Source of the DNA: CAHJXG01 sp965277495
Lineage (GTDB): Bacteria > Pseudomonadota > Alphaproteobacteria > Acetobacterales > Acetobacteraceae
Direction: 5' to 3'
Assembly (NCBI GenBank): GCA_965277495.1
Contig: OZ255824.1
Span: 1,116,001 to 1,180,000, forward strand
Length of the DNA: 64,000 nucleotides
Made by a program: the position numbers and the translations under genes. Positions within the stretch are counted from its first letter, which is position 1. Each line of letters starts with the position of its first letter. The notes under the pieces were generated by a model, which made no database searches, was not told the DNA's origin, and saw only the letters and a program-made list of their open reading frames with translations. This document shows, in pieces, positions 43,050 through 51,519 of this stretch.

Positions 43050-43687
43050 CCCCGGCCCGGGCCGCCGTGCTGATCAGCGGGCGCGGCAGCAACCTCGGCG
43101 CGCTGCTGGACGCTGCCGGGACGCCCGGCTACCCCGCCGAAATCGCCGTGGTGGTGTCTAACCGGCCCGATGCGGCGGGGCTCGAAATGGCGGCGCAGCG
43201 CGGCGTGGCGGCGCATTGCATCGACCACCGCCGCTTCGCCCGCGACCGCGCCGCGCACGAGGCCGCGATCCACGCCGTCCTGCTGGAGCATGGCATCGCC
43301 TTGGTGTGCCTGGCCGGCTACATGCGGTTGCTTACGCCGTTCCTGGTCGGCGCATGGGCCGGACGCCTGCTGAACGTGCATCCGAGCCTGCTGCCGGCGT
43401 TCCCCGGCCTCGATACCCACGCCCGCGCGCTGGCTGCCGGCGTGAAGCTGCATGGCTGCACCGTGCATCTGGTGACGGAGCAGATGGACGTCGGCCCCAT
43501 CCTGGCCCAGGCCGCCGTTCCCGTGCTTCCCGGCGACACCGAGGCAGCGTTGGCCGCCCGGGTGCTGGCGCAGGAGCACCGCATCTACCCGGAAGCGCTG
43601 CGGTTGCACGCCGCCGGGCTGCCAGGCGCGTATGATCCGGACGCCGCCCTCGCCTCGCCCTTGCCGCCTTCGCCTCGTACGCCGTAG
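43046..43687 (+). CDS. purN: Phosphoribosylglycinamide formyltransferase
   Basis: A 213-residue GAR transformylase. The phosphate loop is ISGRGSNLGALLDA. The catalytic triad Asn-His-Asp region is LNVHPSLLPAFPG with the Asp in TEQMDVGPI. It uses 10-formyl-THF. The GTG start overlaps the purM stop; a long upstream extension of this frame is out-of-phase with purM and not real. A 53-residue membrane protein gene follows about 50 bases later. Confidence 0.95.
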   Translation: MTPARAAVLISGRGSNLGALLDAAGTPGYPAEIAVVVSNRPDAAGLEMAAQRGVAAHCIDHRRFARDRAAHEAAIHAVLLEHGIALVCLAGYMRLLTPFLVGAWAGRLLNVHPSLLPAFPGLDTHARALAAGVKLHGCTVHLVTEQMDVGPILAQAAVPVLPGDTEAALAARVLAQEHRIYPEALRLHAAGLPGAYDPDAALASPLPPSPRTP

Positions 43688-43735
43688 AAACCTGGGTCGC
43701 AGAAAGCTGGCAGCCGTCGCAACCCGAGGAAAACC

Positions 43736-43897
43736 ATGGACGTTCCCGAGACCAATCAGAACACCCCGATGCCGAACATCAACGAGGCCTTTATTGCCGA
43801 CCGGCAAATTTTCTGGTCGCGGTTCACCACCGCCACGACGGGCGCGGTGGTCGCGGTGACGGTGCTGCTGCTGGGGCTGCTGATCTTCGTGTATTAA
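43736..43897 (+). CDS. 53-residue single-helix membrane protein, aa3 oxidase subunit IV-like
   Basis: A short gene with GAGGAAAACC before the ATG. The product has a polar N-terminus (NINEAFIADRQIFWSRF) followed by one hydrophobic helix ending LLLGLLIFVY. This resembles the tiny bacterial aa3-type cytochrome c oxidase subunit IV proteins often found next to ndk or purN in this group, but the similarity is judged by eye and length only. The stop codon overlaps the stem of a terminator-like hairpin. Confidence 0.65.
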   Translation: MDVPETNQNTPMPNINEAFIADRQIFWSRFTTATTGAVVAVTVLLLGLLIFVY

Positions 43898-43925
43898 CGA
43901 GCAAGCGGCCCGAACGCTTGTTCGT
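43897..43925. terminator. Bidirectional hairpin between two convergent stop codons
   Basis: ACGAGCAAGCG (43897-43907) pairs with CGCTTGTTCGT (43915-43925), one G-T pair in eleven, around a seven-base loop. It fills exactly the space between the stop of the 53-residue gene and the stop of the minus-strand lipoprotein gene. U-tracts are weak on both sides, but position argues for a shared terminator. Confidence 0.5.
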
Positions 43926-44317
43926 CAATCCATCCGCGTCAGCGTCCACCGATGCTCGCACGGACGGCTCGCGACCGTGATCTCCAGGCGCCCGTTGGTG
44001 AGTTGCCCCTCCATGGTGCCCTCGCCGTCGCTGGCCTGGATGCGTCCGTCGGACGCAATCTGCGCGGTGAGCGAAACGCGTTGCCGGGGGGCAACGCTGT
44101 AGCTCAGTGAAATGGTGCTCCCGGTGATCTCCAGCACGAGAGGGTGGCTGCGCGGGCAATACGACCCGGCGGCGCGGATCAGCCGCACGGTGCCGCGGTA
44201 GCGTCCGTCCACGCCGATTGCGGGATTGACCGAGGCGGGCCGCAGCACGATGGGCCGGGCGGGCGAACCGCAGGCGGCAAGCATCGTCGCAATCAGCAGG
44301 CTTACGACGCGGCGCAT
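43925..44317 (-). CDS. Putative lipoprotein, unknown function
   Basis: A 130-residue protein with a short signal peptide and lipobox LAAC (Cys16). The mature domain is strand-rich, with Cys in GSYCPRSHP and SRPCEHRW likely forming a disulfide. The layout resembles small periplasmic beta-barrel lipoproteins, but no family is recognised. The ATG at 44317 is five bases after the ndk stop codon on the same strand, so the two genes are probably co-transcribed. Confidence 0.72.
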   Translation of the reverse strand: MRRVVSLLIATMLAACGSPARPIVLRPASVNPAIGVDGRYRGTVRLIRAAGSYCPRSHPLVLEITGSTISLSYSVAPRQRVSLTAQIASDGRIQASDGEGTMEGQLTNGRLEITVASRPCEHRWTLTRMD

Positions 44318-44322
44318 CGAGC

Positions 44323-44745
44323 TCAGCCGACGATTTCGGTTCCTGCGAAGAAAAAGCCGATTTCCTGCGCGGCCGCCTCGGGGCTGTCGGAGCCATGGAC
44401 GCTGTTGGCCTCGATGCTTTCGGCGAACAGCTTGCGTATGGTGCCCTCGTCGGCGTTGGCCGGGTTGGTGGCGCCCATCAGCCTGCGGTTCTGCGCGATG
44501 GCGTCCTCGCCCTCCAGCACCTGCGCGACGACGGGTCCGCTGACCATGAAGCCGACCAGGTCCTTGAAGAAGCCACGCTCGCGGTGCGCGCCGTAGAACG
44601 CCTCTGCCTGCGCCTGCGAAAGCTGCAGCCGCTTCTGCGCGACGATGCGGAGGCCGGCCTGCTCGAACACGGCGTTGATCTTGCCCGTCAGGTTGCGCCG
44701 GGTTGCGTCGGGCTTGAGGATCGATAGCGTGCGTTCGGTGGCCAT
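44323..44745 (-). CDS. ndk: Nucleoside diphosphate kinase
   Basis: A 140-residue Ndk. TERTLSILKPDATRRNLTG opens the protein, and the phosphorylated His is His117 in NSVHGSDSPE. It exchanges the gamma-phosphate among NTPs. AGGAAAAACC precedes the ATG. Upstream lies the lower-GC restriction-modification pair, also on the minus strand. Confidence 0.96.
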   Translation of the reverse strand: MATERTLSILKPDATRRNLTGKINAVFEQAGLRIVAQKRLQLSQAQAEAFYGAHRERGFFKDLVGFMVSGPVVAQVLEGEDAIAQNRRLMGATNPANADEGTIRKLFAESIEANSVHGSDSPEAAAQEIGFFFAGTEIVG

Positions 44746-44859
44746 GGTTTTTCCTAATCAAACGTTCGCCGCGCGTGTAGGCCAACCGTTGGGGTCGAGC
44801 AAGGTGGGCCGCGATTTGGTAGTAGATCAGCTTGAAATCAGAAATCTATTGATTGCTGA

Positions 44860-45942
44860 TTATAGTCCTATCGCAGCGTCCATCTTAGCATTCCATATAA
44901 CCTTCAGATCGCCATTTTGAGCAGGCAAGAGTTGAAGCATTTTCGTCTGGAAAATTCCTCGGCAACGCGGTCCAATTGTTGCGAGATTGTTGACCAGCCA
45001 TGCTTGAAGCTGCACAAAGTTCATCTCGTGACCCACCCCGGTGTAGTTATGTGCGGCTATCAGCGCGTCAGCTTCTGGCAAAATTGTTGTTATGAAAAGA
45101 TAATCTTCCAAACCATTTGGCGCGATTTTTTGCTCGAAGGTTGCGGTCACGCGCCCTCGGTTTATGGCTCGTTCAGTGACCTCTACGCCAAGCACAATCG
45201 CCCCATGCTTGCGGACCGTAATATCGCCAACTGCGCCAGATGCCGCATCAGCCACGTTGATGCCTTGGAACTCAACTTCCCACTCAAGATCGTGGCATTC
45301 CGAGACAGTTTGAAACATGGCGGTTGCCAGCAGGGCCGGCAGCCTTCCGCCACTCTTTTCCGAAAGAAGCCCGGTAATTAAGTTCGTCAGTTGCCGAAGG
45401 TTCGGTTTGGCAATGCGTCGTAGCTCAATACGGCTGGCTTCACGCAGCACGACAAAACGATGCAAAAGAAAAACTAAATATTGCAGCGCCTCCTCTTTGC
45501 TTCCCTCTGCTACGTATTCCACAATCGATACGAGCGCGTCAAAGCCAACTGCATCACGTTGGATGCGTGGAGCGCCGCCGGGTTCAAAGCGGGCACCGCC
45601 GCGCAACGATGAGAGATAGGGAGATTTTGACACCGGGATCGCATGGTCCTGCAAAAACGGTGTGATGACTTGATCTGCCAAGCTCCTACCGCTGAAAGCG
45701 TCCGTGCTCGTTTCAGTAGCAGGATGTCTGATATTGATACGGCTATCAGCGCATCGCGCCACAACACATCCAACAAGCGCCTCGCGGTATGCCTGAGTTA
45801 AGGATGTAAACAGCCGTTCAGTAAGACCGGCTATTTCGCTTGGAGCATCAGGAGGCAGCCCTGCTTGATACGCGCGTTCGGCTGCTGACAGCGCGCCGGT
45901 TAAAAAGGTCCGTGCACCTTCGGCGTCAATTGGGTAGGCCAA
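44860..45942 (-). CDS. Putative type II restriction endonuclease (SacI-like)
   Basis: A 360-residue protein in a distinctly lower-GC stretch. The central part is helical (FSGRSLADQVITPFLQ at about 83-98). The likely PD-(D/E)xK-type site is G-D240-ITV...LGVE254-V-T-E, with a Thr in place of the usual Lys. The layout recalls restriction endonucleases of the SacI family, and the very next gene upstream is a D12-class adenine methyltransferase, the natural partner. The start is TTG 45942, 12 bases after the methyltransferase stop. The name is tentative; the pairing is the best evidence. Confidence 0.6.
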   Translation of the reverse strand: MAYPIDAEGARTFLTGALSAAERAYQAGLPPDAPSEIAGLTERLFTSLTQAYREALVGCVVARCADSRINIRHPATETSTDAFSGRSLADQVITPFLQDHAIPVSKSPYLSSLRGGARFEPGGAPRIQRDAVGFDALVSIVEYVAEGSKEEALQYLVFLLHRFVVLREASRIELRRIAKPNLRQLTNLITGLLSEKSGGRLPALLATAMFQTVSECHDLEWEVEFQGINVADAASGAVGDITVRKHGAIVLGVEVTERAINRGRVTATFEQKIAPNGLEDYLFITTILPEADALIAAHNYTGVGHEMNFVQLQAWLVNNLATIGPRCRGIFQTKMLQLLPAQNGDLKVIWNAKMDAAIGL

Positions 45943-45954
45943 AGTCCTGACTGC

Positions 45955-46827
45955 CTAATAGTTCATCCACAAACATTCAAACCGCATTTTCTTGATCGAA
46001 TGCGCTTGCTTCGCAGGGGCATCAAATCGTGTCCAGTCGCGGTATAGTTGATCCATAACATCATTCCGGTATCCTGAGACAGCCACCTTTCCTTCACAGC
46101 GGCGCAGCGCTGCGGAGAGATCAACATGCTCGCTATCAACCATCTCATAGCCGTAGGCCGAGTTGTCCCCGCGAGTGTCGTGCAAATAAGGCGGGTCGCA
46201 GTAGAACAGGGTCTTTGGGCTGTCATAAAGCCGAATGACATCTAACGCCGGCCTGTTCTCGATCTGCACTCGGAGTAGGCGTTCAGCGATATCGCTTAAC
46301 CCTTCGACACCCCCTAGCCAGCGAGATACAACGCCTGACATTCCTGCCCTGCTGGTTTCCTTGCAATTGGCCCAACGGCCAAGCGTAGCACTTTGAGCCA
46401 GTCCCGTCCGTGTCTGGCGAGCTAGCACAAAGAAGCGGCGCGCACGCTCGAGTTCTGACGCGCCTTTCGCGCTCGCAGTGATCGCGTTGTGAAATTCTTC
46501 CCTTGCAAATGGGGTGAGTGCAATGGCGCGTTGGAGCTCGGGACCTCGATCCCGTAATACCCGAAAGAAGTTTACAACTTCGCCATCGATGTCGTTGTAT
46601 GTCTCGATTGGGGCCGGACTCCGGTTAAGCAAGACGGCGCCGGATCCGGCAAACGGCTCGCAATAATGATGAGCCGCAGGTAGCCGCGGCAGCAGCCATT
46701 CGAGATGATTGAACTTACCACCATACCAACCGAACACAATCCGCTTACGACGGCTGCGAGGCAGCGTAGGCGGAAGCTGCTTTGACTCAAACAAATCCAG
46801 GTAGATCGGCGATACAGACCGGCTCAT
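45955..46827 (-). CDS. D12-class DNA adenine-N6 methyltransferase (Dam-like)
   Basis: A 290-residue m6A methyltransferase. WYGGK (34-38) and EPFAGSGA (57-64) form the SAM-binding motif region, and the catalytic DPPY is at 211-214 in FYCDPPYL. The order of motifs is that of the alpha group (Dam, M.DpnII). GAGGT precedes the ATG. It sits directly upstream of the presumed restriction enzyme and would protect host DNA; recognition sequence unknown. Composition is AT-richer than flanking core genes, pointing to horizontal acquisition. Confidence 0.9.
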   Translation of the reverse strand: MSRSVSPIYLDLFESKQLPPTLPRSRRKRIVFGWYGGKFNHLEWLLPRLPAAHHYCEPFAGSGAVLLNRSPAPIETYNDIDGEVVNFFRVLRDRGPELQRAIALTPFAREEFHNAITASAKGASELERARRFFVLARQTRTGLAQSATLGRWANCKETSRAGMSGVVSRWLGGVEGLSDIAERLLRVQIENRPALDVIRLYDSPKTLFYCDPPYLHDTRGDNSAYGYEMVDSEHVDLSAALRRCEGKVAVSGYRNDVMDQLYRDWTRFDAPAKQAHSIKKMRFECLWMNY

Positions 46828-47264
46828 CGCGACCTCACAAACACAGACACCCCTCCTGATAAGCTGACATTTCGAGCCGCGCCAAGAGCGAACATCAGCC
46901 TTTCTAGCACCATTCCTATCCCTCCAAACTGTTCAACATGTTTACAAGCGTCCAATTTTCAGTCGTAACGTGAAACGCCATCGCTAGAGTGTGATGCACC
47001 GCCTGGTAGATACAGACAAAATCATAATGCATCGTTTAGAGCGCGACCGAATGGGCATAATTCTCCTTTTTGAGAAAAATGTTGGCCTGCGCTATGGATG
47101 CCAACAACTCCTTTGAAATGTCAGCTTAGCCGGAATAGCCTAATTGAATTCAACGTGTGCCGTTTTCAGGGAACCCTCAACAGAGCTCTGGCAGTCGAGA
47201 TTGACCCAGTATGCGTGATTTCCCCGGCCTTCCCTGACCCCGCCGCTACGCCTACATCCCGCGC
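46828..47264. other. 437-base non-coding region upstream of the restriction-modification pair
   Basis: A lower-GC spacer between the methyltransferase and the ABC-F gene, which are divergent. It should carry both promoters. A small inverted repeat TTCTC (47061-47065)/GAGAA (47072-47076) is present. No controller (C) protein gene or other reading frame with a credible start was found. Confidence 0.45.
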
Positions 47265-49130
47265 ATGAGCCTGCTCACCCTCGACCGCGTCACCCTGCGC
47301 ATGGCCGGACGCACCCTGCTGGACCAGGCGGAGCTGCGCGTCGATCCCGGGCGGCGCATCGGACTCGTCGGACGCAACGGCGCCGGCAAGAGCACGCTGC
47401 TGAAAGCCATCGCCGGCGAACTGCCGATCGACGGCGGCGAGATCACCTTCAACAGCCGCGCGCGTATGGCGCAGGTCCGGCAGGAAGCGCCCAGCGGCGA
47501 TGCCAACCTGCTCGACACCGTGCTGCTCGCCGACACGGAACGCCTGGCGCTGCTGGCGGAGCTCGATACGGCCCCGCCGCTGCGGCTCGCGGAGGCGCAC
47601 GAGCGGCTCCGCGCCATTGGGGCCGACGCGGCGCCGGCGCGGGCGGCGGCGATCCTGGCCGGGCTCGGTTTCGATGCGGCGGCGCAGGCGCGACCGGTCG
47701 ACAGCTTCTCCGGCGGCTGGCGCATGCGGGTGGCGCTGGCCGCGGCCCTGTTCGCCGCCCCCGACCTGTTGTTGTTGGACGAACCCACCAACCACCTGGA
47801 CCTCGAGGCGACGTTGTGGCTCGAGACCTGGCTGGCCCGTTTCCCCGGCGCGTGCCTGATCGTGTCGCATGACCGCGGCCTGCTCGACCGCGCCGTGCAG
47901 GGCATCGCCCACCTCGACCAGCGCAAGCTCAGCCTCACGCCCGGCGGCTACGACGAGTTCGTCCGCATCCGCACCGAGCACGCCATGCAGACAAGCCGCG
48001 CCGCCGAGCGAATCGCCGCCCAGCGCGCGCATATGCAGAGCTTCGTCGACCGCTTCCGCGCCAAGGCGACGAAGGCCCGGCAAGCGCAGGCGCGCATCAA
48101 GGCACTGGAAAAATTGCCGGTGCTGGACACCGTGGTCGAATCGGCGCCGACGCGGTTCGACTTCCCGGAACCGGCGCGCCTCAGCCCGCCCATCCTGGTG
48201 CTGGAACGCGTAGCCGCCGGCTATGGCGCGACGCGGGTGCTGACCGGGCTGTCGCTCAGCGTCGACATGGATGACCGGATCGCCCTGCTCGGGGCCAACG
48301 GCAACGGCAAAAGCACATTCGCAAAACTGCTCGCCGGGCGCCTGGAGCCGCTGGCTGGCACGATCCGGCGCAGCCCGAAGCTGCGGGTCGGCTATTTCGC
48401 CCAGCACCAAACCGACGAGCTGGTGCTGGACGAGACCCCCGTGCACCACATGGCCCGCGCCCTGCCCCGCGCCCTGCCGCCGCAGGTGCGCAGCCAGCTC
48501 GCGCGCTTCGGCCTGGACGCGGACCGCGCGGACACCCCGGTCGGCAGCCTGTCGGGCGGCGAGAAGGCCCGGCTGCTGCTGGCGCTGGCCACGCGGGACG
48601 CGCCGCAATTGCTGATCTTGGACGAGCCGACCAACCACCTGGACATCGACGCGCGAGAGGCGCTGGTGCGGGCGCTGGCGGAGTTCCAAGGCGCCGTGCT
48701 GCTGATTACCCACGACCCGCATCTGGTCGAACTGGTGGCGGACCGGCTTTGGCTGGTCGGTGACGGCACGGTGCGGCCGTACGAGGGCGACATGGACGAC
48801 TACCGCGCGCTGCTGGTTGAGCGCGCCCGCCCGGCGGCGAAGCCGGACGCCGCGCCGAACCGTCGCGACGAGCGGCGGGAGCGGGCGGAGACGCGGGTGC
48901 AACTGGCGCCGCTGCGCCGCCAGGCCCGCGACGCCGAGGCGCGCATCGCCAAGCTGGAGGCCGAGCGCACCCGCATTGAGGCTCGGCTAGCGGATCCGGC
49001 CTTGTATGCGCCGGGCCAGTCGCAGGCGGTGACCGAGGCCAACCAACGCCTGGCCGCGATCGGACGCGAACTGGCGGCGGCCGAGGGCGTATGGATGGCG
49101 GCGGAGGAGGCATTGGAAGCGGCGGGGTGA
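47265..49130 (+). CDS. ABC-F family ATPase (Uup/YheS type)
   Basis: A 621-residue protein with two ABC ATPase domains and no membrane part. The first Walker A is GRNGAGKSTLLK, with the second at GANGNGKSTFAK. Signature motifs are FSGGWRMRV and LSGGEKARL, Walker B reads LLLDEPTNHLDL and LILDEPTNHLDI, and a charged linker of about 80 residues separates the domains. A C-terminal coiled coil follows. ABC-F proteins act on stalled ribosomes or confer drug resistance. Length and C-terminal coil fit the YheS/Uup housekeeping group. Confidence 0.93.
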   Translation: MSLLTLDRVTLRMAGRTLLDQAELRVDPGRRIGLVGRNGAGKSTLLKAIAGELPIDGGEITFNSRARMAQVRQEAPSGDANLLDTVLLADTERLALLAELDTAPPLRLAEAHERLRAIGADAAPARAAAILAGLGFDAAAQARPVDSFSGGWRMRVALAAALFAAPDLLLLDEPTNHLDLEATLWLETWLARFPGACLIVSHDRGLLDRAVQGIAHLDQRKLSLTPGGYDEFVRIRTEHAMQTSRAAERIAAQRAHMQSFVDRFRAKATKARQAQARIKALEKLPVLDTVVESAPTRFDFPEPARLSPPILVLERVAAGYGATRVLTGLSLSVDMDDRIALLGANGNGKSTFAKLLAGRLEPLAGTIRRSPKLRVGYFAQHQTDELVLDETPVHHMARALPRALPPQVRSQLARFGLDADRADTPVGSLSGGEKARLLLALATRDAPQLLILDEPTNHLDIDAREALVRALAEFQGAVLLITHDPHLVELVADRLWLVGDGTVRPYEGDMDDYRALLVERARPAAKPDAAPNRRDERRERAETRVQLAPLRRQARDAEARIAKLEAERTRIEARLADPALYAPGQSQAVTEANQRLAAIGRELAAAEGVWMAAEEALEAAG

Positions 49131-49204
49131 GCCGGTTGCTTGCCAATGACCGGCACGCCACCAACCTGCATGGTACAGGATAACGACAAAGGAGCCGACG
49201 CCCG

Positions 49205-49528
49205 ATGTATATCGCCATGAACCGCTTCAAGGTGGCTCCAGGATCGGAGTCCGCATTCGAGCATATGTGGACCAGCCGCGACTCGCACCTGAACGGGGTG
49301 CCGGGCTTTGTGGAGTTCCGTCTGCTGCGGGGGCCACGGCGGGACGATCACGTCCTGTATTCGAGCCACACCATCTGGTCGGACCATGCGGCCTTCGAGG
49401 GCTGGACCCGGTCGGAGGCATTCCGCGCTGCCCACCGCAACGCTGGCGACGCCGGGCAGGGCAACGCGCCGCTTTACATCGGCCATCCCGAGTTCGAAGG
49501 CTTTGAGGTGATTCAAGTTGTGAAGTAG
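49205..49528 (+). CDS. Antibiotic biosynthesis monooxygenase-fold protein (HmoA/IsdG-like)
   Basis: A 107-residue dimeric ferredoxin-like ABM-domain protein: YIAMNRFKVAPGSESAFE, then GFVEFRLLRG, YSSHTIWSDHAAFEGW and SEAFRAAHR. Related proteins degrade haem (IsdG, HmoA/B) or oxidise small aromatics. A free-standing gene between the ABC-F ATPase and the minus-strand carbonic anhydrase. Haem breakdown is the most common role for this subtype but is not proved here. Confidence 0.85.
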   Translation: MYIAMNRFKVAPGSESAFEHMWTSRDSHLNGVPGFVEFRLLRGPRRDDHVLYSSHTIWSDHAAFEGWTRSEAFRAAHRNAGDAGQGNAPLYIGHPEFEGFEVIQVVK

Positions 49529-49558
49529 GGCAGGTCGTGAAGTAGGCTGGGCGCCTGC

Positions 49559-50161
49559 TTATACCGGGGCGAAGGCGCCGTCGGCTCGCAGGGTCGCCAG
49601 CACACCGGACCGCACGTCGAAATGTGCGCCATGCAGGCGCAGCGTTCCGTCCGCGACCCGGCTGGCGATCCACGGGAAGGTCGCCAGGTTTTCCAGCGAA
49701 ACACGCACCACCGCGTGCTCGCCCGCAAGCTGGCGGTCTGGCGCGTCGCAGGCCAGCAACCCGCGGCGGGTGCGTTCCGCCAACCTGATCCACGGACCCA
49801 CGAAGTCGCCCGCCGGCTCGGCATCGGCAATCAGCGCCTGGACGCCGCCGCACAGGCCATGGCCCATCACGATCACCTCCTGCACGCCCAGGCTGCGAAC
49901 GCCGAACTCCACCGCGGCGCTGGTGCCGTGATACGCGCCGTCGGGTTGGTAGGGCGGCACCAGGTTGGCGACATTGCGCACGACGAACAGCTCGCCGGGG
50001 CCTGCGTCAAAGATCATCGCCGGGTCGACGCGGCTGTCGGAGCAGGCGATGACCATGGCTTGCGGACGTTGCCCCTGCGCGGCCAGCCGCTCGAACAGCG
50101 CGCGGCGCTCCGGCCAGGCGCCTTCGCGAAATCGTCCATAGCCGTCGAGCAAGCGTTGCAT
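49559..50161 (-). CDS. Beta-class carbonic anhydrase
   Basis: A 200-residue beta-carbonic anhydrase with all ligands: Cys40, Asp42 and Arg44 in ACSDSR, and His101 and Cys104 in GHGLCGG. It interconverts CO2 and bicarbonate in the cytoplasm. It lies downstream of the glycosyltransferase gene on the same strand with 17 bases between, although no functional tie is evident. Confidence 0.95.
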   Translation of the reverse strand: MQRLLDGYGRFREGAWPERRALFERLAAQGQRPQAMVIACSDSRVDPAMIFDAGPGELFVVRNVANLVPPYQPDGAYHGTSAAVEFGVRSLGVQEVIVMGHGLCGGVQALIADAEPAGDFVGPWIRLAERTRRGLLACDAPDRQLAGEHAVVRVSLENLATFPWIASRVADGTLRLHGAHFDVRSGVLATLRADGAFAPV

Positions 50162-50178
50162 GGCTTCTGCATAGCCCG

Positions 50179-51411
50179 CTATGCCGCGTAGTGGAACCGC
50201 GCCTGCACCCTGTGGAACCTGGCCTCCACGTTCTCGCCATTGACCCGGCGTGACAGCGCGCGCTGCATCTCGGCAGCCTGCCGCGCAGCCGCAGCGATCT
50301 CGGGCACGGACAGCAGGGCCGCGATCTCATCGTGCACGCGGGCCAGCAGACGGGGCGGCATCGGGCTATGGTTTGCGGGGGTCGGCGGCACGTCCCATGC
50401 AAAAAACGTGTCGAGGCCCTTCCCCTCCAGCCCGCCCGGCGCGCCTCCGCGGCCGCGGGACGACTTGATCCCGAACTCCTCAAATGACTTCTGGTAATAA
50501 TGGTTGAGCTTACCGTGGACCACATCCGGCGGCGGCGTCATGCAGTCGGGGCCAAGCGCGATGGGTTCGAATGCCGCGTTCACAAAGGCGAGGCCCTCCG
50601 GACCAGGCATGTGGATCGCCGCCATCGTGCCGATATCCCCAAGGCGCACCAGCGACTTGACGAGCGGCGAGGCGGCGGAGTGGGTGAACCGCTCCTGCAC
50701 CAGCCCGTCCTGCTGGCGGACCTGCCCCTGGCTGCCATACCAATGCCAATTATAGCAGATTGCGGACGGCCTGGAATCACGGGGTGGACCAATTCGGCGG
50801 GGATAACGACGTTCGAACGCGGCAATGGCCGGGATCACCGAATAGTCGTGGTGCGCGGCGGGAACCAGGAACTCATCGATGTCGAAATATGACACCCATT
50901 CGAAATCCCGGAGCGCGCGCAGCAAGTGGATCGAGTGCTCATAGGCTTTCACCTGCGGCGACGCGAGGCGTCCGACCTCGTTGCGTATCACGGTCACGAA
51001 GCCTGTGCAGCCCAGCGCGTCCAGCAACGCCTCCGACCCGTCCGTGTTGTCATTCGTGTATAGAAAAACGTGCTCGAACCCGGTCGCGCGGTAGTGCGCC
51101 ACGCATTCCAGCAAGAAACAACCTTCGTTCTTTGCCGAGACCACGGCCGCGGCGGTCCGCGTGGGCCGGATCAGGCGCATGAGCGCGAGGTTTAGCGCCT
51201 TGACGCCAAGCGGGGGGCCACGATCGAGCGCGAGCACGTCGAGCTCCCGTCCGCAGCGGCGCCCGTCGTGGGTCCCTTGCGGGCTATGCTGGCGGTTGGT
51301 CAAGGCGGCGATGTTGCAGCGGAGGGCGGAATCCAGCAGCCCAGGACGCCCAAATGGCGCATCAGGAAGCGTCGTGTTGAATGGGGCGGGGACGACGGCC
51401 GGGGAACGCAT
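50179..51411 (-). CDS. Family 2/92-type glycosyltransferase
   Basis: A 410-residue cytoplasmic glycosyltransferase. The nucleotide-sugar part begins AAVVSAKNEGCFLLECVAHY and carries the metal motif YFDIDEFLVP (DxD). The C-terminal half has conserved aromatic segments such as CYNWHWYGS and KLNHYYQKSFEEF, as in GT2/GT92-like proteins of polysaccharide loci. ATG 51411 is chosen because AGGAG stands upstream; the frame runs further to 51507. It is preceded on the same strand by two methyltransferase genes, suggesting synthesis of a methylated surface glycan (inference). Confidence 0.82.
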   Translation of the reverse strand: MRSPAVVPAPFNTTLPDAPFGRPGLLDSALRCNIAALTNRQHSPQGTHDGRRCGRELDVLALDRGPPLGVKALNLALMRLIRPTRTAAAVVSAKNEGCFLLECVAHYRATGFEHVFLYTNDNTDGSEALLDALGCTGFVTVIRNEVGRLASPQVKAYEHSIHLLRALRDFEWVSYFDIDEFLVPAAHHDYSVIPAIAAFERRYPRRIGPPRDSRPSAICYNWHWYGSQGQVRQQDGLVQERFTHSAASPLVKSLVRLGDIGTMAAIHMPGPEGLAFVNAAFEPIALGPDCMTPPPDVVHGKLNHYYQKSFEEFGIKSSRGRGGAPGGLEGKGLDTFFAWDVPPTPANHSPMPPRLLARVHDEIAALLSVPEIAAAARQAAEMQRALSRRVNGENVEARFHRVQARFHYAA

Positions 51412-51519
51412 TTGACGGCTCCTATTACATTCCGCAGTTGCAGGTGGAGCGAGAGCAACAACGCGCGGCCCAGGGTTGGTCGATCCGCGTTCATTACGAT
51501 GGCACAATAGTGTCGCGCG

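Noticed and set aside
44037..44056. TGCGTCC-GTC-GGACGCA hairpin in the minus-strand lipoprotein gene
   Set aside because: Lies inside a coding frame with no disruption and no second hairpin; probably coincidence.
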